Source of the DNA: Hofstenia miamia
Lineage: Eukaryota > Xenacoelomorpha > Acoela
Length of the DNA: 64,000 nt
Direction of reading: 5' to 3'
Assembly: GCA_004352715.1 (NCBI GenBank)
Contig: SCFE01000006.1
Coordinates: forward strand, 3,640,690 to 3,704,689
Part shown: positions 44,557 through 57,203 of the stretch, one piece after another
Numbering within the stretch: position 1 is the stretch's first letter
How the letters are laid out: each line of letters begins with the position of its first letter
Made by a program: the position numbers and the translations under genes
The notes under the pieces: model-generated
Seen by the model: the letters and a program-made list of their open reading frames with translations, nothing else
Databases searched by the model: none
Told to the model about the DNA's origin: nothing

Positions 44557-45082
44557 NNNNNNNNNNNNNNNNNNNNNNNNNNNNNNNNNNNNNNNNNNNN
44601 NNNNNNNNNNNNNNNNNNNNNNNNNNNNNNNNNNNNNNNNNNNNNNNNNNNNNNNNNNNNNNNNNNNNNNNNNNNNNNNNNNNNNNNNNNNNNNNNNNNN
44701 NNNNNNNNNNNNNNNNNNNNNNNNNNNNNNNNNNNNNNNNNNNNNNNNNNNNNNNNNNNNNNNNNNNNNNNNNNNNNNNNNNNNNNNNNNNNNNNNNNNN
44801 NNNNNNNNNNNNNNNNNNNNNNNNNNNNNNNNNNNNNNNNNNNNNNNNNNNNNNNNNNNNNNNNNNNNNNNNNNNNNNNNNNNNNNNNNNNNNNNNNNNN
44901 NNNNNNNNNNNNNNNNNNNNNNNNNNNNNNNNNNNNNNNNNNNNNNNNNNNNNNNNNNNNNNNNNNNNNNNNNNNNNNNNNNNNNNNNNNNNNNNNNNNN
45001 NNNNNNNNNNNNNNNNNNNNNNNNNNNNNNNNNNNNNNNNNNNNNNNNNNNNNNNNNNNNNNNNNNNNNNNNNNNNNNNNNN

Positions 45083-45112
<30 letters not shown>
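44530..45112. repeat. (TA)n microsatellite with 526-N gap
   Basis: TA arrays flank N positions 44557-45082. Confidence 0.95.
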
Positions 45113-45115
<3 letters not shown>

Positions 45116-47683
45116 AGTGAGTTACTGAAAGCTGCAAAAAGATTTACTGAAAAATGTAGGACTATTCAAAGAGACTGTTTGACACCTGATTTATTGAAAA
45201 ATTTGTCCATATTATCTCGATAAGGTTAAATATATCGAATATTATGTAATTTTAGAAGCCATTTTTAATATTGACATTTCTCAAAAAGATACCGATAAAA
45301 GATTTAAAATTTAACTCCAGCTGTTCCTAGTGAACCATACTTTGATTATATGCAATTATTTTGGATGGTAGATTTTTTTGTAGTAAATGTGATTTCAGCC
45401 ATACTGTGGAGGATGGTAAGGTTCACCATTGGGAGCCCACTTGCTCGTAATTCCTTCAAATGACTTTTCGCATTGCATAATAACTAGTAAATTGTTTTTT
45501 TTGCCAAAAATAGCACAATGATGCCTAATGTAAAGAATACATTTTAGGGTAAAAACCTAATTATTGAAATAATGGCAATTATATGTCTGAGGCCAAAAAT
45601 ACAATTTTGAGACAGTGAGTAATATGAATACTCTGAAGTATATTAGCATGTTGAAAATGATTTTATCATTCATAACCTGGTTAAGTTGATTTATTAATAC
45701 TTTTTTGTGGATGTTAAGTTAAATTTTGAACTTTTAAGCCTTAATTTTTTGTGTGTTTGATTGCCATCTAATGGCAAAATTATTAAATGTTGATGCATTT
45801 GTTTTCATTGTCATATAAATAATCTTTTAAGCAATTTTTTCTAATTACCGATAAATTCAAATTTTGTATTTTACGATTAATTTTAACTTCTATTAACAAT
45901 TATGCTATAATAGAATTTTACAAAAGTTAATTGCAATTTTCTTACATGTAGAACAGTTTTCTTAAGAATTCTATAAACATGCAATGAAATGCATTTTATG
46001 TATTCAGTGTGGAATCTGCATGCATTTGCTAATGGAACAAATTAATGCAAATCATGACAAGATCATTTTTTACTATTAAGCTTATCGGAATTAAACAATG
46101 TACCACAAAAGGAAATATTATCACTATTTTTAGTTTGAAATGTTCTCATGTTTAAGAAACATAATTATATTTTATTTAATAAAATATATTATGCAAATAA
46201 ATCTAATCAGGTTTGTAATAAAAAGTTGTGTTGTTGGTTTTTGTTTGTAATTTGCATTAAACTAGTTTTTTTTTCGAGACATTGCCTAGTAAAACACCTA
46301 TTTATGTTTACGAGTAAATTGTATCTGATAAACCAAATGAGTCTTTGAAGCGCTATGATGAAATAGCCCTACTAAAATTGTTGTATGAATTAAATACAAA
46401 AGCAATGGTATATTTTTGAAAATAACCAATAATTTAGTTTTGTTAGATAATGACTAACAACATTGGTTTTTTGGAACCGCACTATTGAATTATATTTGCG
46501 AAATTAATTTTGAGTTTACGTGAAGAATAATGAAATCAAACTTCTCTGCAGAATTAATGTGAAGTGAAATTTTTTATGTGTAGAAATTGACAATAAAATG
46601 TATTTGCTTCCATTACAAAGTTATCTTGCGGCACCAAACTTTGATTTTAGGTTATCATTAGTTTTTAGCTGTTTCACAAAACGTTTATTTTGCTTAGAAA
46701 ATTCATAATGTATTTTCAGCACACATTTCTTGATTTTGAAATCATTTTTGATATGCATACTTGATATTGACTTTTATTTGCTTTGAATAAAGCATCATTT
46801 CGCTTAAGTTAAATTTGAAATCAGATTCCTTGAATTATTTTCTTTTAAGGCCTTCTGTTTTTGTCCTAAATAACACCTTTGCCGCAGGTGACCTGCCAAA
46901 AATCGCTGCTGAATTGTGTTCTTGTTTTTATTAATATAATAACTACAATGACTAATCAGAAACCAAAAATGACTAGCACTAAGAAAATTATGAAAATCTC
47001 CTTTTAGCAATAACTTATTAGGCAAACCAGCACATCCAATAACTCATTGGAAAATCCTTATGACATGTAGAACTAACGATGTTAAGAATAAAAGAAAACA
47101 TTACAATGAAAATTGCATATATCAACTTAAAACAAATTGAATTTGTGGATAACAAGAAGTTTTTAATTGATTTGTTACGCACAACAAGTTTTGTTTAATC
47201 TTTTGACAGAAATCTTAAACGGTGATCTCAAGCAGCGTAATTACCAGAAGTAATTAAACAGTCCCAGTCATGATCAATACCTAAAATGTTTCAAATTCGT
47301 CTGTTGACGATATAATTTCGTATGAACAAGCATTAATATTTCGTCAAATATATGTAATGCATTAAAATTGGTTTGAAAACTGAAATAATTTACAATAGAA
47401 TTGATTTTAAAGTAATTTTCTAAAAAATTGTTAGAATTTAGCTAAATGAGGTGAATGAAGAATGCTTAAACATTGTTTGTAGAATTGTTTTTAGTGCTAG
47501 GTATAATAATATTAAAATAGGAATACCCGCATTTTAAATATATTTTAAACGTTGGCAAAAAAATCACCTATAGATAAATGTAAATCAGTATCAATGTTCA
47601 CGTTGTGTTTTCTGGATCTTGATTCAATTTAAAAAATAAATTACGAAAATTGTAAGAACCTAATACCAATAATTTAGCTTTGG
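45113..47683. other. AT-rich stretch without a recognised gene
   Basis: About 2.6 kb contain only short low-complexity frames on both strands. No RNA gene, terminal repeat or transposon domain could be supported. Confidence 0.4.
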
Positions 47684-48289
47684 GTATATATATATATATA
47701 TANNNNNNNNNNNNNNNNNNNNNNNNNNNNNNNNNNNNNNNNNNNNNNNNNNNNNNNNNNNNNNNNNNNNNNNNNNNNNNNNNNNNNNNNNNNNNNNNNN
47801 NNNNNNNNNNNNNNNNNNNNNNNNNNNNNNNNNNNNNNNNNNNNNNNNNNNNNNNNNNNNNNNNNNNNNNNNNNNNNNNNNNNNNNNNNNNNNNNNNNNN
47901 NNNNNNNNNNNNNNNNNNNNNNNNNNNNNNNNNNNNNNNNNNNNNNNNNNNNNNNNNNNNNNNNNNNNNNNNNNNNNNNNNNNNNNNNNNNNNNNNNNNN
48001 NNNNNNNNNNNNNNNNNNNNNNNNNNNNNNNNNNNNNNNNNNNNNNNNNNNNNNNNNNNNNNNNNNNNNNNNNNNNNNNNNNNNNNNNNNNNNNNNNNNN
48101 NNNNNNNNNNNNNNNNNNNNNNNNNNNNNNNNNNNNNNNNNNNNNNNNNNNNNNNNNNNNNNNNNNNNNNNNNNNNNNNNNNNNNNNNNNNNNNNNNNNN
48201 NNNNNNNNNNNNNNNNNNNNNNNNNNNNNNNNNNNNNNNNNNNNNNNNNNNNNNNNNNNNNNNNNNNNNNNNNNNNNNNNNNNNNNNNN

Positions 48290-48317
<28 letters not shown>
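47684..48317. repeat. (TA)n microsatellite with 587-N gap
   Basis: TA arrays flank N positions 47703-48289. Confidence 0.95.
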
Positions 48318-48319
<2 letters not shown>

Positions 48320-48320
<1 letters not shown>

Positions 48321-48890
48321 TTAAAGGATTTTAAGATACTTTGCTTAAATCTGCAAAAAAGCCAGCAACTAGCTGTATTAATAAAAGAAAGACACTTGCT
48401 TTTGTGAAGAAATTTGCCAATATCTTGCCATGCCCAATTGAAAGAATTATATTATCTGATGAAAACAAACTCAAAATTCAATGGGATTATGTTGTGCAAT
48501 GCTCACACAAAGGTGAAAACTTGAAACAGAAGTTGACACATCAGAGATATAATATCAACACTTCTGCAATGGTTGGGTCTGAATGATATCAAAAGCTGTT
48601 GGAAAGCTTGAAGTTTTCGAAGGTAATATAGATGGAAAAAGTACACTTTAACATTAAACAGGCGATTTTTACCTACTGCTAAAAAGTATTATTTGAGGTC
48701 AAAATGCCTTCAAGATGGAAATGACCTTATCATCATCATTATTCAAAATTGATGTGAAACTGCTTTAGGAAAAATTCAATCAATGCAACACTAGACTGCT
48801 CCCACAGCCTCTTGATCTAAATATTATGTTCAAACTACTGGACACAGTTGAAAGGAAATGTTTCTGTGATGCTATTCATTGCAGATGCCA
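48320..48890 (+). pseudogene. Second Tc1/mariner-type transposase relic
   Basis: An 82-codon frame reads SAKKPATSCINKRKTLAFVKK and continues to IERIILSDENKLKI, with the first catalytic Asp in SDE (codon 48458-48460). In another frame near 48800-48850 LLPQPLDLNIMFKLLD corresponds to the SPDLNPIE.LW.LLD end block, in which the catalytic Glu is lost. Stops and a frame change in between make it inactive. The 5' part is hidden in the TA-bounded gap. Confidence 0.65.
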
Positions 48891-49240
48891 TCAAATGGAT
48901 CTTGATTATATTTACCCATTAAAGTCCAGAGGCTATGTATATAGTATTTTATTCACTAAATAGTCGGAATATGAGTAATGGCTTCTTCTTATCATATAAG
49001 CCGGGATTTATTTATATTCTCTCAGTGAAACCCCTATAAATTGATTGTCATCAAATAACGACTGTGGATGCTTTCAATATCAAAACACAAAATTTATAAG
49101 GTTTCAATTGAAATCAATTTTTTATTATGTTGTACTCTATTTTAATCAATACTTAATTGTCAAGAATTCTTATTGCAATACAAAAACAATGGCTATTTCA
49201 CACATAGAGGTATTTAATTCAAATTACCAAACCATAAAAT
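48891..49240. other. Intergenic region between transposon relics
   Basis: No gene was seen. Confidence 0.35.
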
Positions 49241-49244
49241 ACAC

Positions 49245-49507
49245 GCTACTTTAAGAAGACAAGTTTACTTTTTTTGAAAAGCACTCAATATGAAGACCTT
49301 TGTCACACTGTAAACATTCTTTGCGAACGGTTTTAGAGTACACAGCACATCTTCTTTGCTTGTTTTGGAGAAAGATTGTCATTGTCAATTACCTGCACAA
49401 TCTTGAGGAATCTCGATTATATCAACTATATCGGTTTCTTCAAATTCGCCATCATAAATTTCTGTAATCATTTCCATAGCCTGTTCGAAAGATATAGCCT
49501 TCTTCAT
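49245..49507 (-). pseudogene. Internally deleted piggyBac remnant (N-terminus joined to C-terminal zinc region)
   Basis: On the minus strand an ATG at 49507 opens MKKAISFEQAMEMITEIYD, followed by an acidic EEIDIVDII-type stretch that ends at TGA. After a frame change comes QNKQRRCAVYSKTVRKECLQC, then DKGLHIECFSK and a stop. The second part matches the Cys-rich C-terminal finger of piggyBac transposases (RRC..C....R..C..C...LC...CF), with one Cys replaced by Tyr. The whole DDE domain between the two parts is missing, as in non-autonomous derivatives. Confidence 0.6.
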
Positions 49508-50579
49508 AGTTCAGTCACATAAATTTAGATGCACCGTTTTGAAGATCAATATTATATTTACACAATATAGTCTATTGGCAATATTTGCTAACTACAGAAA
49601 TTGAATGAATATCACAGGCAAGAGAAAAATAGACAGCACATGCTCATACTTGAAAGGACGAGTGGTGTCATGCATTGAGACCATCTTCCATGGTTGATCA
49701 ATGATTCAGTGTTTGTATGGAGAGATGGAATTTCCAGAAAAAAACACACAGTCAACACAGTGAAATGAATCACAAATGAGATAGATACACGATAGTGGTG
49801 TGTTGATAGAATGAATTTTACAAGATACAAATCATCCTTAGCAAAATGTATATAGAAGCTGCAAAAATGGAGTGAAGAAAAATTTATTTCATGAAAATGC
49901 ATGTTAAATCGAATAAGGCTATGGTCATCAAATGATGACAACTACAATAATTAGTTTCTGTAGCTAACAAAAATTGAGTTGAGCTAAATATGAGCTCATA
50001 ATTCATTTATTTAACGTATTTTCCTTACATATTTCCAGTTTTGTATACTTTGTTTTACATAGAATTTATTACAAAGATCATGAATCAATATGATAATGTA
50101 ATATATATTTGTGAATTTATGCTGATTTTGAGTTCTTTCTATATTGAATAATTTAAGAGTTAAAAAATATTGATCCCTAGAATATATCAAATGGTTTATA
50201 AATTCACTAGTAATTCATTATATAAATACATATTTTTGTTTAATACAATCATATATGTATTTAAAGATATGTGGTCAAATGATGACCATTGACATAATTG
50301 GGTTAAAGCTCTCTATGCTTCCTTCACCAGGTGTCTTCAGCAGTATATTGACTGCAATTTCTTAAGAACAAATAATTAAGCTCTCATTTGTAAATTTCAA
50401 GTCAATTGATTAATTTTCCTAATAAATTGTTCTTTGAATGAATAAATTGATATCTGAATATGTTCAGAAACTTGTGCACAAGATATTTGTTATTGGGCAA
50501 AAAATTGTTGGTTGCACATTAAAGCTAAGCTGCTACTATTTTTTCACGCTATTCACATATTGTAATTTCTGGTATCAAC
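49508..50579. other. AT-rich intergenic region
   Basis: No gene or element was recognised. Frames on the minus strand at 49612-49941 look like low-complexity noise. Confidence 0.35.
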
Positions 50580-52560
50580 ATTTTAAAGAGAACATGGATA
50601 GCAGAAGGTGACTAGAGATAGACAATGAGCAGTGTGGGAGTCCAGTGAAGAAGAATTAATTATAACTGCAAAATTGAAAGAGCCTCTAAGGAAGATGAAG
50701 AAGTTCCTAAGTGTTAATGAGAGACCAGCAAACAATTGGACGAGTCCCCAGCAAAGATGGTAATATGAAGATTCTTCTGCTACATAATAAACTAAAGAAA
50801 GTCATTTGGCAAAAAACTTCAGGTGAATGACATGTCTGCCCACAATCTTCTTGAGTTTTGATGATTTCAAGAATGTTAAAATGTTACTTAGAACAGAAAA
50901 GGTAGATCTAAAAGGAGCACAAAGGATGCAGGAGAAAAAGTAGATGATCTAAGGATTAGTTTTTAATAGACCAGACAGTTGTGGAGAATTGTAGGATTAG
51001 GAAGCCAAACTTAGCAATTACATGGACGAACTACAAAATAGCATATGACAGAATATCAATTAGGTGAGTACTGAAAATGCTAGAGGCCAATAAAATTTCA
51101 AAGATATGAATTGAATTTTTAGACAGTGAGATGAGAAAATGCTAGACAGATAAATAGGCACATTTTGAGATTTAGGCAAGGCATTTTGATAGCTTAGTTT
51201 CACTACTGATTATAGTTAGCTTAATCTAAATATCACAAAAATCTAAAGAAAAAAGGCATAGATTATAAGTTGCAGAAGAATGGTAGAGCATTGACTCACC
51301 TATGGTACATGGATGACATGAAGATGTATGCTAGTTCAATGAGTTTGTTCTAGAAGTAAATGAAGATATTGCAGAATGCAAGTAAATAATCTGAATTGGA
51401 GCTGGAATTAGGAAATTTTGCTACAGTGATAATGACCAGAGAAAGTATAGAGATATAAGTTGTTTGAGGAAGAGCAGTGGGAAACAGATTGAGGAAGTCA
51501 AGAAAGGGTGCATATGTAGTTAGAAGTGATAGAGAGAAATATAACAGATAACAAGTAAATGAAGATGAGGTTAAGAAATGAATATAATAGAATGATAAGT
51601 AAGGTACTGCAGAAGTCAAAATTGAATGTGGAGAATAGCATAGAGTAATTTAATATGTTGGCAATAACAGTGTTTACATGCTTCGCAGGAATGATTTTTT
51701 TGGAACAAAAACAAATGGGGGGGGGTGCTAAGCAGTGAGGCGAGCAGCATGCTAGCAGCTTATGATTGTACATCATAAGACAAAAAGTAAGTAAAGGACT
51801 GCTAATTGTGGAGAAAGTTGTAAAAGCAGAGTCATGAGGACTAGAAGAGCAACTTAAGCAGACCCTACCAGAGGTCACTGAGGAGTTAAGGAAGATAAAA
51901 AAAAGGTGGGGTAACGAATGCATGCAGAATACCTTAGGAATACAGAAAATTGTGACAGACAATTGAAACACAAGTGGCTAAGGAAGACATGACTAGGGAT
52001 AGAAACACCTATGCTGGTAGCACATGAGCAAGCACAAGGACAAACTGGATGAAAACACATAGACAAAAGAGTTGAGGTAAGTAAGAAGCTTAGGCTATGT
52101 AATACCAAGTTTGCAACTGTATATCATCTGAATTTTTACACAGAATAAGTGAACCATCAGGGCTTTGCCAAAAACATCTGAAAGAGTACCTCCTCACAGT
52201 GGTTCCTGGTTAATGCTAACACTGAGCAGCTGCAATGGTGTACCCAGACCCAGATTAGACATTAAACCCAAGGTACAAGAAGGTGTCACCATGTGTACTT
52301 TGTATATGTGGGGGCAGTGACAGTCAAGACGCCTCTCTATTAGTTCTTCAGGTAGACAGATGGTGGCACAGCAGAGACACTGTCAGCAATACTACTACTG
52401 GCACCAGCTGGGGTGTGTCTCATTTGCCATCATACCTAGAGGAGGCTCTGTGTCTCTGGCCTATGAGATAGGGCCTAGTTCAGCATTTCCTGTGCTTGAT
52501 ATAATCCAACATTACAGACCTGGCTTTATAGAGTTTCTTTGATGCTAGAATGCTTTGCAT
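50580..52560 (+). mobile_element. R4/Dong-like non-LTR retrotransposon relic
   Basis: Decayed reverse transcriptase and C-terminal blocks appear in order but in shifting frames. ITWTNYKIAYDRI occurs near 51015-51055 (usually WIDYKKAFD, so the first catalytic Asp is Asn). The RT box is HLWYMDDMKMYA (YMDD codons 51306-51317). It continues with ELELELGNFATV, SKVLQKSKLN, HAEYLRNTENCDRQLKHKWL near 51917-51985, ETPMLVAHEQA, and an RLC finger start near 52090. This sequence of blocks is characteristic of R4/Dong-type LINEs with a restriction-like endonuclease. Stops are frequent. The 5' half is not recognisable. Confidence 0.7.
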
Positions 52561-53237
52561 TTTAGTAAAACCAAATCCAAATATTTTTTGGATTTTGTGG
52601 ATCTTTATTGCAGCCCGCATGTGCTCTCTAAAGTTACCACCTTTAGTAGCCTTGGTTGGCCAAAGTGGGAGAGGTGCAACCCTCTCAACTGAAGTTTGGC
52701 CTTTGGCTACACTCTGCTGATCAGACTCAACACAGATCAGCACTCTGTATGCAAGGGGTCGCCAGAGGATTCATAAGATCAAACCTGCCAGGCACACTTC
52801 TAGGGATATGGTCTGGATCCAGATCTTTGGTTCACCCACTGAGTTAGTCTGTTGACTTCTTCAGTAACCCCAAACAGAATATGTCTAAGCTTTGGAAAGA
52901 AAGGCAGGATGAATGGCCTGATGGAGCTTCAATAGGCAGCATAAGTTAGAAGGATAATTAAGTGTCTACATAGAAAATGAGAAAATAAACATGCAGACTA
53001 GCATTCAGATTTCAACATGCAGACTAGCAAGATGATATAAGTACATAGTACAAACATATTACTGGTAGATATTGAGGAAAGAGTGGGAACATTGATAGAA
53101 ATAGCACATCAAAAGCAGGAATATAGAAAGCAAGGAGAAAAATTAGATAAATAATTAGAGGAAGTAAGCAGATGCAATAAAGAGGTTGTGGAAGTTAATG
53201 AAAGTTAAAGTTGTCCTGATAACTGTTTGAGCACTAA
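52561..53237. other. GC-richer stretch behind the LINE relic, probably its 3' region
   Basis: From 52600 to 52860 composition is more balanced than the surroundings, with short frames on both strands but no recognisable domain. It may be LINE 3' sequence. From 52920 it returns to purine-rich AT sequence. Confidence 0.3.
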
Positions 53238-54407
53238 TGTAGAGTCACTCGGGGAAATTTGTGCTTATTATTTAGTTGATTTTTATTTCCTTTTGTATCA
53301 CGTCACTATGACGTCAGAATTATGTTTCGACCTCAGGTTTACGAAGGAACTCATGTCCCCTCGAAGGTGCTATATGTTGCTCAAATGTAATTTGAATTGC
53401 GAGGGAAATTGATAACATGAACGATTAAACTTGATTGTAAACTAAGGCAGGTAGTTATTTATTATTAACCATGTATAAAATGAGTAAACTTGTAGAAAAT
53501 GGTCAATAGATTTTGTCTATCCTCAAATACTGTTACTTTTCTCTCCGTTACTTTATCTATTGTTTTAGTATGAAAATAATTGCTTAAGCTCGGCGACAAT
53601 TTGGGAGTGCCTTCTCAAGGTACAGGGCGACACGTAGCTCCTGGCGATCATTAGATCTTCCCAGCCCAAATTGTGGACTCACTAAGTTACGGATACGGGT
53701 ACGGTTAAGGAAATAATAAATCTCTCGTTCGAAACTCAACACATACATGCACCTATAATTGATTACACTGTGATGATACCATGCCGTTGGCTAACANGTT
53801 ACTTTATCTATTGTTTTAGTATGAAAATAATTGCTTAAGCTTGGCGACAATTTGGGAGTGCCTTCTCAAGGTACAGGGCGACACGTAGCTCCTGGCGATC
53901 ATTAGATCTTCCCAGCCCAAATTGTGGACTCACTAAGTTACAGATACGGGTACGGTTAAGGAAATAATAAATCTCTCGTTCGAAACTCAACACATACATG
54001 CACCTATAATTGATTACACTGTGATGATACCATGCCGTTGGCTAACACGAATGTCTGGTAATTACAGACTATTATTTAGTGAGCTGAGAACTAACAATGA
54101 AAATGAGATTTACTTTTGTAATGAGATAGAAATTAATAAGTGAGACAAATAGGGTAGCACCATGCACTAATCGAGCACTGAACTGTTTCTGTTTTCTAAA
54201 GACTCCGCTTCGGCTGGAAGCCACGTTAGTTGATCATCTTGGGAAGACCTAAAGTATCATATCAAGTACTTGGATGAACTACAATTGTTTTTATATTAGT
54301 TTATTTTCTCTTTACTTGTTTCCCCAGAATCGGGGCTGCTGTTTCCTATGTTAAACCTTCTGCAGAGTCAATTAGTTACTAGTAAAATCACAGCCCACGA
54401 TTCTACA
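53238..54407 (+). mobile_element. LTR, family B, second copy
   Basis: It starts TGTAGAGTCACTCGGGG and ends CACGATTCTACA, like the solo LTR at 9089-9983. The flanks CTAA and CTAT are near-matching. A TATA box TATAAAA lies at 53474-53480. Length is inflated by an artefact: 53547-53796 and 53798-54047 are the same 250 bases with two substitutions around a single N at 53797. Without it the LTR would be about 920 bp. Confidence 0.75.
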
Positions 54408-55458
54408 CTATATTTAGCTGTGTTTGCTACTAATTATGATTTTCTACAGTTTATTGATTGAAGAATGTCTCCACACTAAAGTGCCATAAACATTTCACTG
54501 AGATGCGTGTTCTATTGCTATCTAATGCATCATTCGAAAATTGCCTTTGTACACATTGATTAACTTCTCCTCACGTCACATGCAGTGAATCCTCCACTGT
54601 GTGCATGTATAATTGCAAAGAAATAGAGGTAGGCATTGATTTCTCTCTCTCTAATTAGCTTGGAGTTTAGCACATTATATGCACTTTCTCCCAACATACT
54701 CCATAAAGCAGATGGTGGGAATTGCATTAGAAATCCAATTTAGCTGTTATCGTTGCTAGGAGCTTTTGAGAAGACATACAACTTGGTACGGATAATTTTA
54801 TATTAAAAGCATCTTTATTCTGCTTTTAGACAATTGCAGTTTCCAATTTGACATTAAAAAGGAATCTCACAATAAAGAGAGCATTTCTGGTCATAAAAAC
54901 TTATTGTTGTATATTGCATAGATTTGCCATTAGAAATACATTATAACATTTATTAGGTCCCCCACTCAATTTAATTTATATGTGCATTTATTTTATTTTA
55001 TTACATAGCATTCTTAATACACATAAACAATAGTTGACATATTTATTTAATTTTGTAAAATGCATATCTCTTATATCACACTTAGATATATTTTTGTTGG
55101 ACGTTTTTTTGATTCTCAACACTCATCAGATGAACAACTCTCATCGAAAATTATCTATGCATGGGAAATGATGATGGTGGTTGACAACAATATATGAACT
55201 TACATCAATGTCAGTGGTGATAGATTAATACAATAGACAAGATTTTTAGTGTAATTTACCATCATTATAAGTATAATGTGTATAATATAGATATGTTTTG
55301 TCTTGTTTTTAAAAATGTGGGGTTTACTATGCTCACTTAAATATTTCGTTTTATATTTTGGAAATTGATGAGTAGAACATGTAGGAAGACGAGGGGAGAT
55401 CCCACAAAATGACATTTTGACCTCTGTGATATCAAGGGATTGCGAATGTTAATTAGTG
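54408..55458. other. AT-rich intergenic region up to a gap
   Basis: No gene or element was recognised before the 1000-N gap. Confidence 0.4.
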
Positions 55459-56458
55459 NNNNNNNNNNNNNNNNNNNNNNNNNNNNNNNNNNNNNNNNNN
55501 NNNNNNNNNNNNNNNNNNNNNNNNNNNNNNNNNNNNNNNNNNNNNNNNNNNNNNNNNNNNNNNNNNNNNNNNNNNNNNNNNNNNNNNNNNNNNNNNNNNN
55601 NNNNNNNNNNNNNNNNNNNNNNNNNNNNNNNNNNNNNNNNNNNNNNNNNNNNNNNNNNNNNNNNNNNNNNNNNNNNNNNNNNNNNNNNNNNNNNNNNNNN
55701 NNNNNNNNNNNNNNNNNNNNNNNNNNNNNNNNNNNNNNNNNNNNNNNNNNNNNNNNNNNNNNNNNNNNNNNNNNNNNNNNNNNNNNNNNNNNNNNNNNNN
55801 NNNNNNNNNNNNNNNNNNNNNNNNNNNNNNNNNNNNNNNNNNNNNNNNNNNNNNNNNNNNNNNNNNNNNNNNNNNNNNNNNNNNNNNNNNNNNNNNNNNN
55901 NNNNNNNNNNNNNNNNNNNNNNNNNNNNNNNNNNNNNNNNNNNNNNNNNNNNNNNNNNNNNNNNNNNNNNNNNNNNNNNNNNNNNNNNNNNNNNNNNNNN
56001 NNNNNNNNNNNNNNNNNNNNNNNNNNNNNNNNNNNNNNNNNNNNNNNNNNNNNNNNNNNNNNNNNNNNNNNNNNNNNNNNNNNNNNNNNNNNNNNNNNNN
56101 NNNNNNNNNNNNNNNNNNNNNNNNNNNNNNNNNNNNNNNNNNNNNNNNNNNNNNNNNNNNNNNNNNNNNNNNNNNNNNNNNNNNNNNNNNNNNNNNNNNN
56201 NNNNNNNNNNNNNNNNNNNNNNNNNNNNNNNNNNNNNNNNNNNNNNNNNNNNNNNNNNNNNNNNNNNNNNNNNNNNNNNNNNNNNNNNNNNNNNNNNNNN
56301 NNNNNNNNNNNNNNNNNNNNNNNNNNNNNNNNNNNNNNNNNNNNNNNNNNNNNNNNNNNNNNNNNNNNNNNNNNNNNNNNNNNNNNNNNNNNNNNNNNNN
56401 NNNNNNNNNNNNNNNNNNNNNNNNNNNNNNNNNNNNNNNNNNNNNNNNNNNNNNNNNN
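55459..56458. other. Assembly gap (1000 N)
   Basis: This is a placeholder-sized gap. The right flank is internal sequence of a minus-strand family-C retrotransposon. Confidence 0.95.
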
Positions 56459-56472
56459 TCCTTTGCACTGTT

Positions 56473-56493
56473 GGGTGCCTGTCACTGTTGCCA
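56473..56493 (-). promoter_or_regulatory. Primer binding site of a family-C LTR retrotransposon
   Basis: On the minus strand TGGCAACAGTGACAGG follows the LTR terminus GATTCTACA directly. It begins with the TGG that pairs to a tRNA 3' CCA. This fits a tRNA-primed minus-strand origin. The tRNA species cannot be named. Confidence 0.6.
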
Positions 56494-57027
56494 TGTAGAA
56501 TCTTGCCAACCTTCATACTAGTAAGTCTTAGCTTAATTTAGGAGCTGCTGTGACAATTGGTTCCTCCTTAGATAGTATGGTAGGTGACAGACTCCAATCT
56601 CCATCTCTCTTCTTTCAGTTCTATTGTTTAGCTGTTGGTTGATTAAACTATTATCTCATCAACTGTTATTGATACAAAACTAACAACTATTACTTTAGAT
56701 CCAAGACACGAGACAGAGGGTACAAAGTACAGGGTACACTACCCGACCAGCAATGAAGCACAAAAGAGGAATTGAAGAATTATGCTACAATGAGTATTTC
56801 CATGCGATACTGAAACTTTGATAGAGACACCAACCACAATTCAGATGACTCAGTGTAGTGAAATAGTGTGCATGAATACGATAGTAATACTGTGTGATAC
56901 CTTATTAATTTAATGTATTGATTGTTCTTGTTATCAACAAAGTTGTCTATTAAGGGAATCTCGCAACCGGGATGCATTAGCTTGTTATGAATCCTTACAT
57001 ATAATAACCTTACATATAAATAATTAC
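56494..57027 (-). mobile_element. LTR, family C, 5' LTR 3'-portion on the minus strand
   Basis: The reverse complement of this segment matches about 57968-58500 and ends GATTCTACA at the primer binding site. The 5' part is missing because an N at 57028 ends the contig. A frame of 65 codons (HPGCEIPLIDNFVDNKNNQ...) is shared with the other family-C LTRs. Confidence 0.8.
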
Positions 57028-57028
57028 N

Positions 57029-57186
57029 GACACAAGAAACTGGTTACAATGGAAAAAGAAGTCATGCTAAAATTAACGAAGAATGAAAAATTCGAGAAGA
57101 CAGAATGGGAGATGCAGGAAGCAAATGACATGATCAAACAGGCGGTCGAGATGGTCCATGGTGAAAGAGTCGTAATCCTTAATTAG
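57029..57186 (+). CDS. C-terminal end of an internal ORF of a family-C retrotransposon
   Basis: An open frame with an ATG at 57049 reads MEKEVMLKLTKNEKFEKTEW onward and ends at TAG (57184-57186), eight bases before the polypurine tract. It is Lys/Glu-rich and helical in character. It begins at the contig end, so the rest of the protein is missing. It could be the end of pol or of an extra ORF like the one at 12373-15427; homology is not demonstrable from this length. Confidence 0.5.
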
Positions 57187-57193
57187 CTGTGCT

Positions 57194-57203
57194 GGAGGGG
57201 GAG
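57194..57203 (+). promoter_or_regulatory. Polypurine tract
   Basis: GGAGGGGGAG lies immediately before the LTR start TGTAACA, the expected plus-strand priming site of an LTR retrotransposon. Confidence 0.8.

Noticed and set aside
51350-52108. Long minus-strand frames (89, 157 and 77 codons)
   Set aside because: They are antisense shadows of the plus-strand LINE relic, whose RT motifs are recognisable.
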